From Boothiomyces macroporosus (lineage: Eukaryota > Chytridiomycota > Chytridiomycetes > Rhizophydiales > Terramycetaceae): DNA of 64,000 nucleotides. The stretch lies in the NCBI GenBank assembly GCA_027604185.1, contig JADGKB010000002.1, positions 186,001 to 250,000 of the forward strand, read 5' to 3'. The translations under genes and the position numbers were made by a program. Every line of letters begins with the position of its first letter. Position 1 is the stretch's first letter. Positions 45,086-56,280 of the stretch are shown here, in pieces. A model generated the notes under the pieces. The model worked only from the letters and a program-made list of their open reading frames with translations. It ran no database searches and was not told where the DNA came from.

Positions 45086-45403
45086 CTACAGTGTTTTTAT
45101 TTCAGAATTTAAATCATTAAATAACGCCTTGTCCCCAAACGATTTTCTTGTACCGCATATCTTGCATTCGAAAATGGCTTTATCTCTATACTCGACAAAT
45201 TCTACCAGTGCATTGCATTTCTTGCATATTGTTCGCTTGATTGATGGATCGATTCGAAGGACAACTTTGCGACCTACCTGCTTCATTTGTCTATTGAAAT
45301 AACAGGGCAGTAGATGTTTGTAGTGCATTTGTGCTTGGTACAAGAAATTCATTCTCTGGTAAATATCTCTGTTTTGAATTGATATCGGCTTTTTCTTTGC
45401 CAT
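45086..45403 (-). CDS. RPR2: Ribonuclease P protein subunit RPP21/Rpr2
   Basis: 105 residues without introns. IYQRMNFLYQAQMHY and the basic block RKVVLRIDPSIKRTICKKCN match RPP21/Rpr2, a zinc-binding subunit of RNase P (and in yeast a relative, Snm1, in RNase MRP) that removes tRNA 5' leaders. Zinc ligands: CKKC and CKIC. The conserved R.DP..KRT.C phrase makes the call firm. Start at the ATG ending at 45403 (MAKKKPIS); the upstream open frame has no family similarity. Confidence 0.9.
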   Translation of the reverse strand: MAKKKPISIQNRDIYQRMNFLYQAQMHYKHLLPCYFNRQMKQVGRKVVLRIDPSIKRTICKKCNALVEFVEYRDKAIFECKICGTRKSFGDKALFNDLNSEIKTL

Positions 45404-45801
45404 TTTGAAAAATTCGATTTTCAAGAATTTTGGATTTGAAAAAAGTTGAAGGTTCAACAACTAATAATTTACTCTTTAAACATTCCTGAAAAGATTTCAT
45501 TTTAAGATTGTTTAATATTATCTTACCCTCGCTACCGTGATTGATCTTGGATCTTGCACGAATATTGATCCATTAGTAGTAATCAAAGTAAAGGTCTAGA
45601 GTTCAATTACTCTATTGTCTCCCACAGTAAAAGACTAATCCCGACCACGAATGGATATCATTAATCTGAACACGACTAGAGTAAGATAGAAAAACTACAA
45701 TTATCCGTAAAGAACAAAATAAATGCAAGTCCAGCATCAAATAGAAATTCAAATGTCCGAATATGTTCGTGTCCAGACCCTAGAAAGTTGACTTGTTTAA
45801 A
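45404..45801. other. Gap of about 400 bp upstream of POL1 and RPP21
   Basis: Divergent intergenic region between RPP21 and the DNA polymerase alpha gene. No open frame of note and no RNA gene recognised; AT-rich with several short ATTGATC-type words. It probably holds both promoters. Confidence 0.4.
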
Positions 45802-48800
45802 ATGTCATCTCGAAACAAGACAGTAAAGCCTGATTTCTCAAAATTAAGGGCTCTAAGAGAAAATAAGGAAACGAATCTGCATCATTACAAAGTACTTTTG
45901 AATATAACATTAGATCGAGGAAAAAGCTCCGATTTACGATGAAGTTACCGAAGAGGAATACAATGCGATCGCCAAGCGAGCAATCTTGGAAGATGATTTC
46001 GTTGTTGATGACAATGGCGAGGGCTATGGAAGAGGAATTGAAGATTGGGATGCACCACAGTCTGACTCTGACAGTGATCTTGAACAGGAACAAATTACCA
46101 GGAAACGAAAGAAAAAGTAACTGTGAATTGATGATAGAAAGGATGGCGGTATTATTACGGCACTGATTAACAATCAAAACAAAAAAGTTGCTCAGCAAAA
46201 GGTAGTCAAGGTAATTGTTGATTGATTTCAGGAAATCGTTACTTCAGAAAAAGAAAATGAATTCCTTTCTTCTATCTTCAACGATATTGAATCTACTACT
46301 GTGAAAAAGAAGCCAGTTGTCGCCAAGCCCAAAGTTAAGCACGAAGTCCGAAAACCAATCAAATATAATACTGAATCGCTATCCTTTAACAATGACGAGC
46401 AAGTAGGAAATTTAGATTTCATGGATATGGACGATCATATACCTGTAAAAATGGAAGTGGACGACGAAAAACCACCAGTTTATGAACCAGAAGTTATGAA
46501 AGAAGAGAGATTTATTCCTCAGATTGAAATTAGATCCGTTACTAGTGCAACTGCTACCAAAGCGAAAAAGTTTTTGCCTAAATTCGAACAAAAGGAAAGT
46601 GAATTGGTAATTACATCCAAGCCAACTGACACGGTTAAATGGAAGGAGATCAAAAGTGAAATTAACCAAGAAGCAATTCAAGAAGTTGGTGATGTTGATT
46701 TCCATGAAAATATATACATGTTTTGGATTGATGCTTTTGAAAAGGATGGGATTGTATACTTGTTTGGAAAAGTACAATCGAATGGAATATTTGTCAGTTG
46801 CTGCGTGCAAGTACAAAATATTGAAAGAAACCTGTTTATATTACCACGCAAATTCCAATTAGATGGTTATATTTACTAATGTTAGACCACAGAAACGAAA
46901 CTGATTACCCGGTTACTCTTCAAGATGTTTACAAGGAATTTGATGAGGTTAGAAAGAGCTACGGGATTTCTGAATTCGCATCCAAGATGGTTACTCGCAA
47001 ATATGCTTTTGAATTACCAGGAATTCCTGCTGAATCTGATTATCTTAAAGTGTTATATTCATTCTCTGAAAAGCCACTGGATAGCTCAATTTCTGGAAAG
47101 ACATTTAGTAAGATATTTGGGGCAAAAACCAATGCATTGGAGTTGTTGTTGCTTAAACGAAAAATTATGGGTCCTTGCTGGTAATTAGTTCTAAGTCAGG
47201 CTGAAAATACAAAATGCAGAGCTATCAACTCTACATTTTTCGTGGTGTAAATTAGAGTTGATCTTGAAAAATCCCAAAAATATTTTGAACGTATCTAATG
47301 ATGAAAATGCACCAAAAATCAGTCCTCCAATGGTGGTAATGTCTTTGAACTTGCGAACTATCATGAACACTCACAAGAATGTGAATGAAATTGTAGCTGT
47401 TAGTGCTCTTACATACACTAATGTAAACTGTGAAGGCGAATCTCAGGATCTTAAAGGCTCTCAGTTTAGTATTCTTCGACAAACAGATGTTCCATGGCCA
47501 GATAATTTTGAAAGAATGATCAAAATGGAGGATGTGAAAACGACGCTAGTACCGAATGAAAGAGCTTTGCTTAGTTTATTAATTGGTATTCCGAATTAAT
47601 ATTAGCAAACATCCAACGCGTCGACCCTGACATACTGGTTGGCCATAATTTCATAGATTTCGATTTGGATGTTTTACTTCAGAGAATGAAAGTTTACAAT
47701 ATTCCTAATTGGTCAAGAATTGGACGGTTAAAGAGATCCGTATGGCCAAAGCTTCAAGTCGGTGCAGGTGGTACTGGCGATTCTTCTTTTGCTGAACGGC
47801 AGATTGCAGCAGGAAGAATTTTATGTGATACATATAGAGCTGCAAAAGATCTTGTTAACAGCAAAAGCTATAGTTTGTCGCATTTGTCTGCAACCCAGCT
47901 AAAGATTGAAAGACCTGATATTGAATATGACAAAATTGCTGGTTATTTCTGGGATAGTTCAAAGTTGTTGGAAATGGTAAAGCATTCCCAATTCGATACA
48001 TGGCTAGCCACCCAATTATTGTTTAAACTGCAATTCCTCCCGTTGACTAAACAGCTGACCAATTTGGCAGGTAATTTGTGGAGCAGAACAATGTCTGGAG
48101 CTAGAGCTGAAAGAAACGAATATTTGTTGCTACATCAGTTCCACGAAAAGAAATATATTTGCCCTGACAAAGAGTTCATTGAGAAGCAAGTCTCTATACA
48201 ATTAAATGAAGATGGAGGTAATTATTACTTAGTGTAGAAGAGGTTAAAACTGCTGGAAAGAGAAAGGCAGCATACTCTGGAGGTTTGGTATTGGAGCCAA
48301 AGAAAGGATTGTATGATAAATATGTTCTGCTGTTGGATTTCAACAGTTTGTATCCTTCTATTATCCAGGAATACAATCTCTGTTTTACTACTGTAGAAAG
48401 AGTGTATGATCAAGGAGGAGATCATATGCCAGAGATTCCTGGAGAGTGTGAAAAAGGTATTTTACCAAAGCTGTTGGCTACTCTAGTAGAGCGAAGAAGA
48501 GCTGTTAAAGGACTCATGAAAGACCCAAAGATTACTCCACAAGAGTACGCTCAGGTAATAGCTAGTTCAATATAGTATGATATTCGTCAAAAAGCCCTAA
48601 AGCTAACAGCCAACAGTATGTATGGATGTTTAGGTTTTGTTCATTCTCGATTTTACGCTAAACCTATTGCGATGCTAATTACCTACAAGGGAAGAGAAAT
48701 TCTTCAAAATACGGTTACATTGGCCGAATCATTGAACATGGAAGTTATTTATGGTGACACTGACAGCATCATGATCAATACAAATTCCGAAGACTTGAAA

Positions 48801-50110
48801 GTAGTCAAAAAAATGGGTAATGACTTAAAACAAGCAGTTAATGCCAGATACAAACTGCTAGAAATTGAAATGGATGGAATGTTCAAGAGACTTTTGCTCT
48901 TAAAAAAGAAAAAGTATGCTGCTGTTGTCGCTGAAGAAAAGAATGGCAATATTACTACTTCTCTCGAAACTAAAGGGTTGGATATTGTGAGAAGAGATTG
49001 GTGTGAACTTTCTCATGATGTATCTAAATTTGCTCTCAATCAAATTCTGGCTAGCGAAAGTAGAGAAGATGCCGTAGAAAAAATTCACGAGTATTTAGTC
49101 AAAGTTGGCGACCAAGTACGAGCAAACCTTGTTCCTCCTGAAAAGTATGTGATCAACAAGGGATTAACTAAAAAGCCGGAAGAATACGCTGATAAGCATG
49201 CACAACCACATGTGCAAGTTGCACTTCGAATGAAAAAGAATGGAGGTGGGGTGAAAGTTGGCGATACCATTCCGTATGTCATTTGTAAGGGATCAGAGTC
49301 TAATGTATCCCAAAGAGCTTATCATATCGATGAGTTGCTTAAAGAAGGCTCTGGTCTTGAAATTGACACAGAGTGGTATTTGGCAAATCAAGTTCATCCA
49401 CCAGTGTCCAGGTTATGTGCTCCAATTGAAGGTACTGATAATGCTCGTTTGGCGCAATGTCTAGGTCTGGATGCGTCAAAATATCACCAAATTTCTGTAA
49501 ACAGAGCCGAAGATATTGATTTGTTTACTCTTGATTCTCAATTAGATGACAAGGAAAGGTTCAAGAATGTAGACAAGTTTTTCTTTAGCTGTGTGTACTG
49601 CAATGAAAAGTCTGAATTTGTTGGTATTGTCAAGGGCCATGGCGATGGAGAACTTGAAAGTGGTTTCGTATGTCAGAATATTGGGTGCCAATCTCAGGTT
49701 CCATTAGAAGTGCTGCAAACACAGTTGTATCTTGCCATTCGCTACAGTATCGAAAAATATCTGAATCAATACAATGTTTGCGATGATGCAACTTGTAATG
49801 CCAAAACTAGAGCAAATGGAGTGATGGGCAGGAAATGCATTGTGTCCAAATGCCAAGGTTTCTTGAAAATGGAATACAGTGACAGAGATCTTTATAATCA
49901 ACTGCAATATTTCAAAAAACTATTCCAAAGTAATCATTTGTACAAACTATATCCTCAGAGCAAAGGTAATTCCCTATTAATTCAGAAAAAATTGATTTAC
50001 TTGTACATCAGAATGAGAATTATACTAGCGTACTACAGTCGGCTGTTGAAGAGTATTTGGATACCAATTCCAGACACTGGGTTGATTTGAACGAGATCTT
50101 TAGCTTTTAA
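45802..50110 (+). CDS. POL1: DNA polymerase alpha catalytic subunit
   Basis: About 1374 residues. Pol alpha with primase starts every Okazaki fragment. A conserved N-terminal region ([15 protein letters not shown]) is followed by an inactive exonuclease-like domain ([16 protein letters not shown]). Polymerase motifs follow: [17 protein letters not shown] (near residue 800), [13 protein letters not shown] and the catalytic [14 protein letters not shown] (near 928). Two C-terminal zinc clusters (CVYC...; CDDATC...CIVSKC) anchor the B subunit. Nine introns: 45892-45913, 46117-46137, 46211-46231, 46866-46885, 47181-47199, 47586-47605, 48218-48237, 48555-48575, 49966-49985. The last one moves the end to 50110, giving EIFSF as in the family. 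Confidence 0.97.
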
Positions 50111-50163
50111 ATATATCTGAAGATTGTTTTATCTGTTTTATTCAGACAAATGTAAGGGCCAAA

Positions 50164-51161
50164 TTATGCAAAAGAAGATATAATTTGTGCAAAGAATTTC
50201 ATAAAGTAGTCACTATCAGAAACGTCCAAGAATCCTGTGGCGGCAATTGGTAAAGACCGTTCTTGTTCTACCAATTCATTTTCTTGTTCATGGCAGTCTG
50301 TCGGAATATCGATAACCAACGGCAAGAAATCGTCGTCTTGAACAAACGCTTTAAAGCATAGCCGATCCTGAGCCCTAGCTTAGCATCAAAATACCAGTTA
50401 TTTATCTGCTGCAACGTCAAATTTCCATTCATCAACAACCTTTTTTTGATCAGAGGATCAATCTCTTTAACTTCAGCGATATTATCGACATGCGTGGCGA
50501 ATTCTTTTGAAAATGCGATTTGAGATAATTTTGGTTTGAAAATATCCAGCAATTCATCCCTACTAAATCCTCTTTTTACACCATCAATGAATTTCGAACA
50601 GCTGCTCGGCATTTGACCTCCCAAATACTCGACAATGGTCGAAATGAATTTCATTTGAAAGACCAGCTCCAGTTTTTTGATTTCTTTCATCTTTTCCTCA
50701 TCCAGACGTTTTAGGGAAAATATGCTTGGTTCAAATAGTGAGAGTTCATAGTGTAGCCTGCGTTCTTCGTTCCACTTTAATATGTATTCGTGTATCATTG
50801 CTTCTCGATTTTCGGAATACATTGCCCACAAGTTTAATAGATGAATTTGCTGTGCTTTAGAGATGGTGCCATCAAGTTTGCCCAAACAATTAGTAATAAG
50901 GCTTTCACTATAAATTCCAGGCTTGATATCTGATCGAGTTATTGGATGTATGTATGGAATATCAAATAGTTTCTTGCCCAAGATTTCTTTGGCTTGAAAT
51001 ATAGTCATATCCAAATCAAGTGAATAATATTTGACTTCTAGCAGCAAGTTTTCTACTTGTTCAACAGTTGCCATTGGTGTTACAATGTAACCTATCCTTT
51101 TATTCATTTCATTGACATTGACGGCCAACTTGCCACACCAGTCCTGCAATGTGAATAGCAT
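50164..51161 (-). CDS. Hypothetical helical protein
   Basis: About 325 residues. One 20-nt intron (50375-50394) is required: it replaces a frame that runs out at 50268 with INNWAQDRLCFKAFV and a clean acidic C-terminus (DVSDSDYFMKFFAQIISSFA). The protein is mostly amphipathic helix: TPMATVEQVENLLLEVKYYS, IHEYILKWNEERRLHYELSL, MKEIKKLELVFQMKFISTIV. There is no signal peptide, membrane segment or metal site. I recognise no family. Convergent with POL1 (53 bp between stops). Confidence 0.65.
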
Positions 51162-51290
51162 TCCGGCTCCTCAAATTTCGATTAATCATAACTTGCACCA
51201 AACAAAATACACTGGTGTTGGTTGATGGTGAATTTCTATTGTTTGCAAAAAGAGTCTTGGGTGACGTGTTAACTTTTTCATTTTCGCGAA

Positions 51291-51843
51291 ATGGTACTAG
51301 TCAACTAACGAATAGTCTCAAAGAAAGCAAAAGAAGAAGCGTGCAGTCAGACAAAACTCTAATGTATTCGCAATGTTCGATCAAGGACAAATCGCAGAAT
51401 TTAAAGAAGCATTCTCTATGATTGATCACGACAACGACGGTTTCATTGATAAAGAGGATCTCAAAGATATGCTTGCATCTCTAGGTAACGATTAATTAAC
51501 TAGGCCAAAACCCTACTGATGAGTACATTGAAGATATGATTAGCGAAGCTCCTGGCAGTATCAACTTTACAATGTTTTTGACTTTGATGGGTGAAAAAAT
51601 GAGTGGAACTGATCCAGAGCATGAAATCTTGCAAGCTTTTGAATGCTTTGATGCTGGAAAAACTGGGTTCATTAACGCTGATGTTTTACGCGAAGCTATC
51701 ACCACTATGGGTGAAAGATTCACTGATGATGAGGTAAATTACATTAACTTTAGGTGGATGTAATGTTTAAAGGTGCTCCAGTCGATCGTTTGAACCAATT
51801 CAATTACCGACAATTTGTCCAAGTATTAAAGCACGGTGAATAA
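51291..51843 (+). CDS. Myosin II regulatory light chain (EF-hand)
   Basis: About 163 residues. The text closely follows myosin regulatory light chains: basic N-terminus [18 protein letters not shown] with a phosphorylatable Ser, [20 protein letters not shown] (first EF-hand, complete ligand set), [39 protein letters not shown] and a final [14 protein letters not shown]. It binds the neck of conventional myosin for cytokinesis and contractility. The start codon is followed directly by a 22-nt intron (51294-51315), as in DRC4; other introns are 51485-51503 and 51734-51753. Without the first intron no in-frame start exists for the conserved N-terminus. Confidence 0.93.
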
Positions 51844-51962
51844 ATGATTTGTTTTGAAACACTAATTTCCAGCCTGTCTATCTTTGGAATGACTTCATAT
51901 CCCTCGCAGTTAGTGTGGCTGTGATATGGACTTTAAAAACAAAAAAAATCGCGCACAGTTTA

Positions 51963-52881
51963 ATGAATGTGTTTGCCCCAGTAGAACCTGTTTTGGAATG
52001 GGAGAAAGTCCTGTCCCACCTGGTAGTATTTTCAGCAATCGGGGTGGTGGTGAGATACTACTCGCTCACTTTAACTGGATATCTACTTCCAGCAATAATA
52101 TTTCCACAAGTTATTGGATGTTTCATACTTGGATTTGTGAATTCCCACAAATGGGTCATAAAGTAGGTTTGCACTGATAATAGACACCATTATTTGAAGC
52201 TTGGGGTTGGGACAGGATTGTGCGGATCGATTACCACTTTCTCTTCCTTTATCGTGAATGATTATCATGTATTTCAATCCAATATATTGAACGGATTCAT
52301 ATTGATTGGACTGATGGTAGCATGCTCAATTGCTGCATATAAATTTGGATACCATTTGGGAGAGTTGGAGTTGTTTCATTTCCCGCATACTATAGTACTG
52401 CTGGATTCAAGCCCGATTTGGCTTCTTTTAGCTATATTGACTCTAATAGCAGTCGCAATATGGTGTGCTTTCCAATCCAATTTACCATTTGGATTGGCAG
52501 TTTTATTTGGACCATTTGGAACCATCCTCAGATATTACCTGTCAAAATTTAATCAACCTACTGGATTTATTCCTTTTGGAACGTTTATTGGTAAGGGGTT
52601 CGTCTAATTTAGCGAATATATCCGCAACTATATTGTTGTGTTTCCTGAATATGTCAGAAACGAATGGATTTGGCGGCAAATGGTGTGCTGTTGCTTATGG
52701 GCTCGAAGTGGGATTTTGTGGATGCTTATCGACAATCTCTACATTTATTGCAGAGTTGTGTCGGTTGGAAACTCCATTTTCTTATCGATATGGGATTATT
52801 TCAATAGGTACTGGCTTACTCTCTGCATTATTAATACTCGGTAGTTGGACAGCTAGTGGTCACGGGCCATCTGTTTGTTAA
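51963..52881 (+). CDS. FEX1: Fluoride export channel, two-domain FEX type
   Basis: About 291 residues in two homologous CrcB/Fluc halves, the eukaryotic layout. Half one: SAIGVVVRYYSLTLTGYLL, PQVIGCFILGFV and GVGTGLCGSITTFSSFIVND. Half two: LFGPFGTILRYYLSKF and LEVGFCGCLSTISTFIAELC. The G.CGS.TTFSS phrases form the phenylalanine box lining the fluoride path. It exports fluoride through the plasma membrane and is constitutive in fungi. Introns: 52163-52183 and 52591-52612. Start is taken at the ATG 51963 (MNVFAPVEPV); a short peptide from an ATG near 51890 ends in a stop and I do not join it. Confidence 0.92.
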
Positions 52882-52944
52882 TATAATTTAATGGTGCATT
52901 GGATTTTTATTACGACACTGTATTTTGGTCTACAACTTATGGCA

Positions 52945-54387
52945 CTAGTAAGATCTTTGAACAACTTCTTTAAACAGCGAGTTTGCGCTTTTTACCCATT
53001 TTCCAAGAGCAGCGTATCTTACAGCATCATTAGAACTATATTAGTTTTCTAATTACCCCTGATCCAATTGAACAAGTTGCGCGATTTGGTCAATTCTTGC
53101 TACTAATTTGCCGTCAAGTATAACACTGATCAAAATGTCTTCGACTTCTTTGGTGGAAATGGTTAATTGCTAAGTTTAAGCACAGTTACCTCTGCGATAA
53201 ATTTAATTTCAATTCTAGAGTAAGGCGATACCAAATCTATGAGCACTTGCATTCGAATTGTTTTCAGGACGTCATCAATGTATTCTCTGATAAACAAGTC
53301 ATCCATAATTGAAGATCTATTTGACCTCAATATTCTCTCGAATCGTTTCAAATCTTTATGATGGAACGCGTCCACTAAATCCGTTAATACAATAATTTGT
53401 GGATCAGATGCATAAGACTTGGTTTCTTGCGAATCAAAAGGATTAATTTGAGACTCCATCAACATGTTTGCCAATACCAAATACTTGAGGCATTGAATTC
53501 TTTGCTGACTTCCAGCTTCATCGTAATTTTTGAATGCTTCAAAAAAGTCTGTTTGAGCCTTGTCCCATTCCTGTTCATACATGTGCATTTTCCCGCCGCA
53601 TTCTCTAATCAGCCCCATAATTCTAGGATGCGGGATTGCAGATTTGACATGCAAACATTTTTGGTAAACTTCCTTCAACTTTTTGTTGTTTTTGGTTTCG
53701 GTATACATTTGAATTTCCAGAGCGTATATTTCCAACAGCAAAGTACCCTTTTGCTGATCATTTGAACCATCGGAATTCTGACAAGATTCATGCAATTGAC
53801 GAATGATCTTTTTCAACCTGCCGTGTTCGTGGCGATCCAGCCATAACTAGTTTTAGATGAACTTTACTTTGGCGAGCTTGAGGTTTGTCTTTGTCCACAA
53901 TCTTTCATTCTTTGACTCTTCTAGTGAATCTAGCGTAATCGAATACAGTTTTTCCATAAACGTAGTGTCCTGTGCTGCTGACACATAATCCAGGATTCCA
54001 TTGATACTCTTCTCACTGGTGTTTCGAGTTACTGCGCTCTTAGTGTATGTGAGTAGGTTCACATAGTACCGCAACGTCTAGTTTAAAACTAAAGTACTGA
54101 ATCATAATCTGCCAGTTTAAAAGACACTTTAATCATTTGCTTGTGAGCTTTGAACCCCCTTCAATTAGCAATCATTACCATTCGCCCTTCTCTTCTTCAG
54201 CGTCAATGACTTTTTGGAAATGCGCAATTGCCTTTTGAGGATCCGTTTCCTTGTACCCTTTCGCTTCGTAGTAAGCATTCTCAAGATCAACTTGGGTTTC
54301 TTCCTCTTCCGATCCTGAATACTCAAAATCAAATTCATCTTCTTCCTACCATTAGCAATGCCGAACCATCATATCATTGTCAGACAT
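52945..54387 (-). CDS. CSN2: COP9 signalosome subunit 2
   Basis: About 439 residues, the usual CSN2 length. CSN2 positions cullins on the signalosome for deneddylation. Acidic N-terminus with [14 protein letters not shown] and [15 protein letters not shown], then helical PCI-repeat text ([34 protein letters not shown]), [69 protein letters not shown] and the winged-helix end [19 protein letters not shown]. Introns: 54346-54366, 54159-54178, 54078-54097, 53847-53867, 53170-53189, 53036-53056. The first exon codes only seven residues (MSDNDMM). Divergent from ERG28 with 67 bp between starts. Confidence 0.96.
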
Positions 54388-54454
54388 TTTGAAAAGATTT
54401 GAAAAACTAATGTCAATCTTGAACATTCCAAATGCGCTGTTTTTTGTAGGGACA

Positions 54455-54839
54455 ATGGCGCTTTACAGTAACCGGAATTAATGCTAGATTTTGTTCAGAA
54501 TTTTATTCCGTCGATGAGCGTTACCAAGAGAATCTATGCCAATCGCCCAGATCAAGTAACTGATTTAACAGCCAGGCTAATGGGAGTATGGACTCTAACT
54601 TCCGCAATCGTAAGAATATATGCGTCTTATCACATTCATGATAGGGCCGCTTACGACTTGTGTCTTGCTACATTTGCAATTGCATTGTTCTCTTTCTCTT
54701 CCGAAATCTTTGTTTACAAGACGGCACCCATTACTTCTCCAGGTGTATTTCCCGCAATGCTCATTTCTAGTAACTGTTATTAACAATAGCAACAATGCTG
54801 GTATGGATGCTTTCATCGTATGGGGTGTATGTACAATAA
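54455..54839 (+). CDS. ERG28: ERG28-type sterol scaffold protein
   Basis: About 114 residues. ERG28 tethers the C-4 demethylation enzymes of sterol synthesis in the ER. Core text KRIYANRPDQVTDLTARLMG, VWTLTSAIVRIYASYHIHDR and YDLCLATFAIALFSFSSEIF matches the family. Introns: 54468-54487 (after a 13-nt first exon, MALYN) and 54770-54789. The usual first membrane helix seems absent or much shortened, so helices 2-4 make up the protein. A simpler model starts at the ATG 54481 without the first intron; the spliced model uses perfect consensus ends and I prefer it. Confidence 0.8.
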
Positions 54840-54850
54840 AGTGTTTCAAT

Positions 54851-55311
54851 TTACAATGAGGATTTCCGGCATTGTTCTAGATAACGAGCGGGTGGGTCCA
54901 ACAGAACAATCAGATCCATGTATAAATATTGAGGAAATTTCTCCATAGCAAACTCGAAAGGTAGCCTGTTGTAATGTTCAGATGCCGCCGACAGCACGCT
55001 CTTACTGCTGGCATAGGCGTCAAGGTAATATCTACTTTATTCATATGTAAAATTACTAAAGGTGCGCTCACGATGGCATGAGGTAATGCATCTGTAAGAT
55101 AGAGTTGCACTTTAGTTATTGTGGCAGCATGGCCTGGGGCTGGGCCCCTTCTGCTCCCAGTCAATTTAAGGCGAATTAAACTGTCATTTAACTGGCCAGA
55201 TGTGTCAGAATTTACCGGGTATTTCGTGTGGATGATTGCGTCGATTACAGCATGACAAACATAATCTGATTGAAAGTAAGTCTCGAATGGAACGTTGTAC
55301 TTTGGATGTAG
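54851..55311 (-). pseudogene. Unidentified coding remnant with a frame break
   Basis: Two protein-like stretches on the minus strand in different frames. Upstream (55311 down to about 55053): YNVPFETYFQSDYVCHAVID, PVNSDTSGQLNDSLIRLKLT, GSRRGPAPGHAATITKVQLY. Downstream (about 55016 to the stop at 54851-54853): RYYLDAYASSKSVLSAASEH, LPFEFAMEKFPQYLYMDLIV, PARYLEQC. A usual 19-25-nt intron does not join them in frame; a 56-nt intron would, which no other gene here has. A TGA also precedes the first stretch and no start is seen. I do not recognise the family. Local GC is higher than around it. Either a decayed or acquired gene, or one with unusual introns. Confidence 0.45.
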
Positions 55312-55414
55312 TCAAAGTTTCATCATGGGCTAATTAGATTGCAAATTGGATATCGACTTGGAGGATGAGGAATAGAAACAATAGCGGAATTAGGCCAGTT
55401 CAATAGATCAGCAG

Positions 55415-55543
55415 TTGCTCATCATTACTGACTAGGACCCGTCTGCGATTTGGATTCTTCTCACCATAGTGATTCAGAATTTTGTTCCAGCCCTGGATTC
55501 AATTTGCTCATCGCTAGTGACTAGGACTTGTCTGCAGTTTGGA
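55415..55543. repeat. Imperfect 40-bp direct repeat, 89 bp apart
   Basis: Copies at 55415-55454 and 55504-55543, both beginning TTGCTCATC and containing GACTAGGAC then GTCTGC and ending TTTGGA; about 33 of 40 positions match. Lies between the coding remnant and ICT1, in the most disordered intergenic stretch of the window. Confidence 0.75.
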
Positions 55544-55592
55544 AGCTAGAAAATTTTTGCTGCTCTTGGAATAAACAGTCTTTCACTATTTC

Positions 55593-56174
55593 ATGTTTCG
55601 CTCTAGGATCTTATTCAATGTCTCTAAAGAGGTGGGAGTTATCAAGGAATTCAAGAAAAGGTTCAACATGGATATGCTAAAGAGTACCCTAATATTTACA
55701 CAGATGAGTTAATCACAACATATTCCAGGAGTTCAGGGCCTGGTGGGCAGAATGGTTCTTGAGTGCTAATTTAGTCAACAAAGGTACCTTTGAAATAAAT
55801 AGTGAATACCAAAGTAAATATGCGGTTCACAATCGGATCCGTCCCAGAATTTCCAGATATAATCAAGAAATTATTGCGCAAAGTACCTTGTATTAACCCA
55901 GAATACCTCTTTGATAAACAAGCAGGATGAACTAATTATCAGCTCCGATAGGTATCGTACACAGAAAGCCAACTACGACGATTGTCTTCAAAAAATCAAC
56001 AGTCTGATAGAAACCGCCTGCTTCATCCCGAATGAGACATCCGAAGAAACTAGAGAGAGGGTAAAGGACTTGTAAGTCACATTTGATTCTAGGAAGGAAC
56101 AGGAAAAGATTAAACTGATACGGGAAAAGAAACAGCGCTCAAACGCCAAAGCCCACCGTCGCAAAGATTTTTAA
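55593..56174 (+). CDS. Mitochondrial peptidyl-tRNA hydrolase ICT1 (mL62 type)
   Basis: About 160 residues: short basic presequence-like start (MFRSRILFNVSKEV), then YSRSSGPGGQNVNKVNTKVN, carrying the catalytic GGQ that frees peptides from stalled mitochondrial ribosomes, then MRFTIGSVPEFPD, IISSDRYRTQKANYDDCLQK and a Lys/Arg-rich tail (REKKQRSNAKAHRRKDF). Introns: 55684-55703, 55755-55774, 55784-55802, 55883-55901, 56072-56092. The second and third flank a 9-nt exon (55775-55783) that supplies part of VNKV directly after the GGQ motif. Removing all five gives a complete, in-frame family member; without them no frame covers GGQ and the C-terminus together. Confidence 0.92.
55775..55783 (+). 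other. 9-nt microexon of ICT1
   Basis: TCAACAAAG, flanked by a 20-nt intron on the left and a 19-nt intron on the right, both with GT...TAG ends and a TAA-type branch motif. Spliced codons read AAT-GTC-AAC-AAA-GTG-AAT, giving NVNKVN after the GGQ motif, exactly as in the family. Confidence 0.85.
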
Positions 56175-56280
56175 ATAAACTCGCATCTGATTTACGTAAG
56201 CGTCTGTTTTCAAGGACAATGATGACTATACCGTTAAGGAAGTTGGGCGTCGTTTTTTGACCGCAAGACAAAATTGTGGA

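Noticed and set aside
46412..46816. 134-codon minus-strand frame in the POL1 gene
   Set aside because: Antisense shadow of the Lys/Glu-rich N-terminal region of DNA polymerase alpha.
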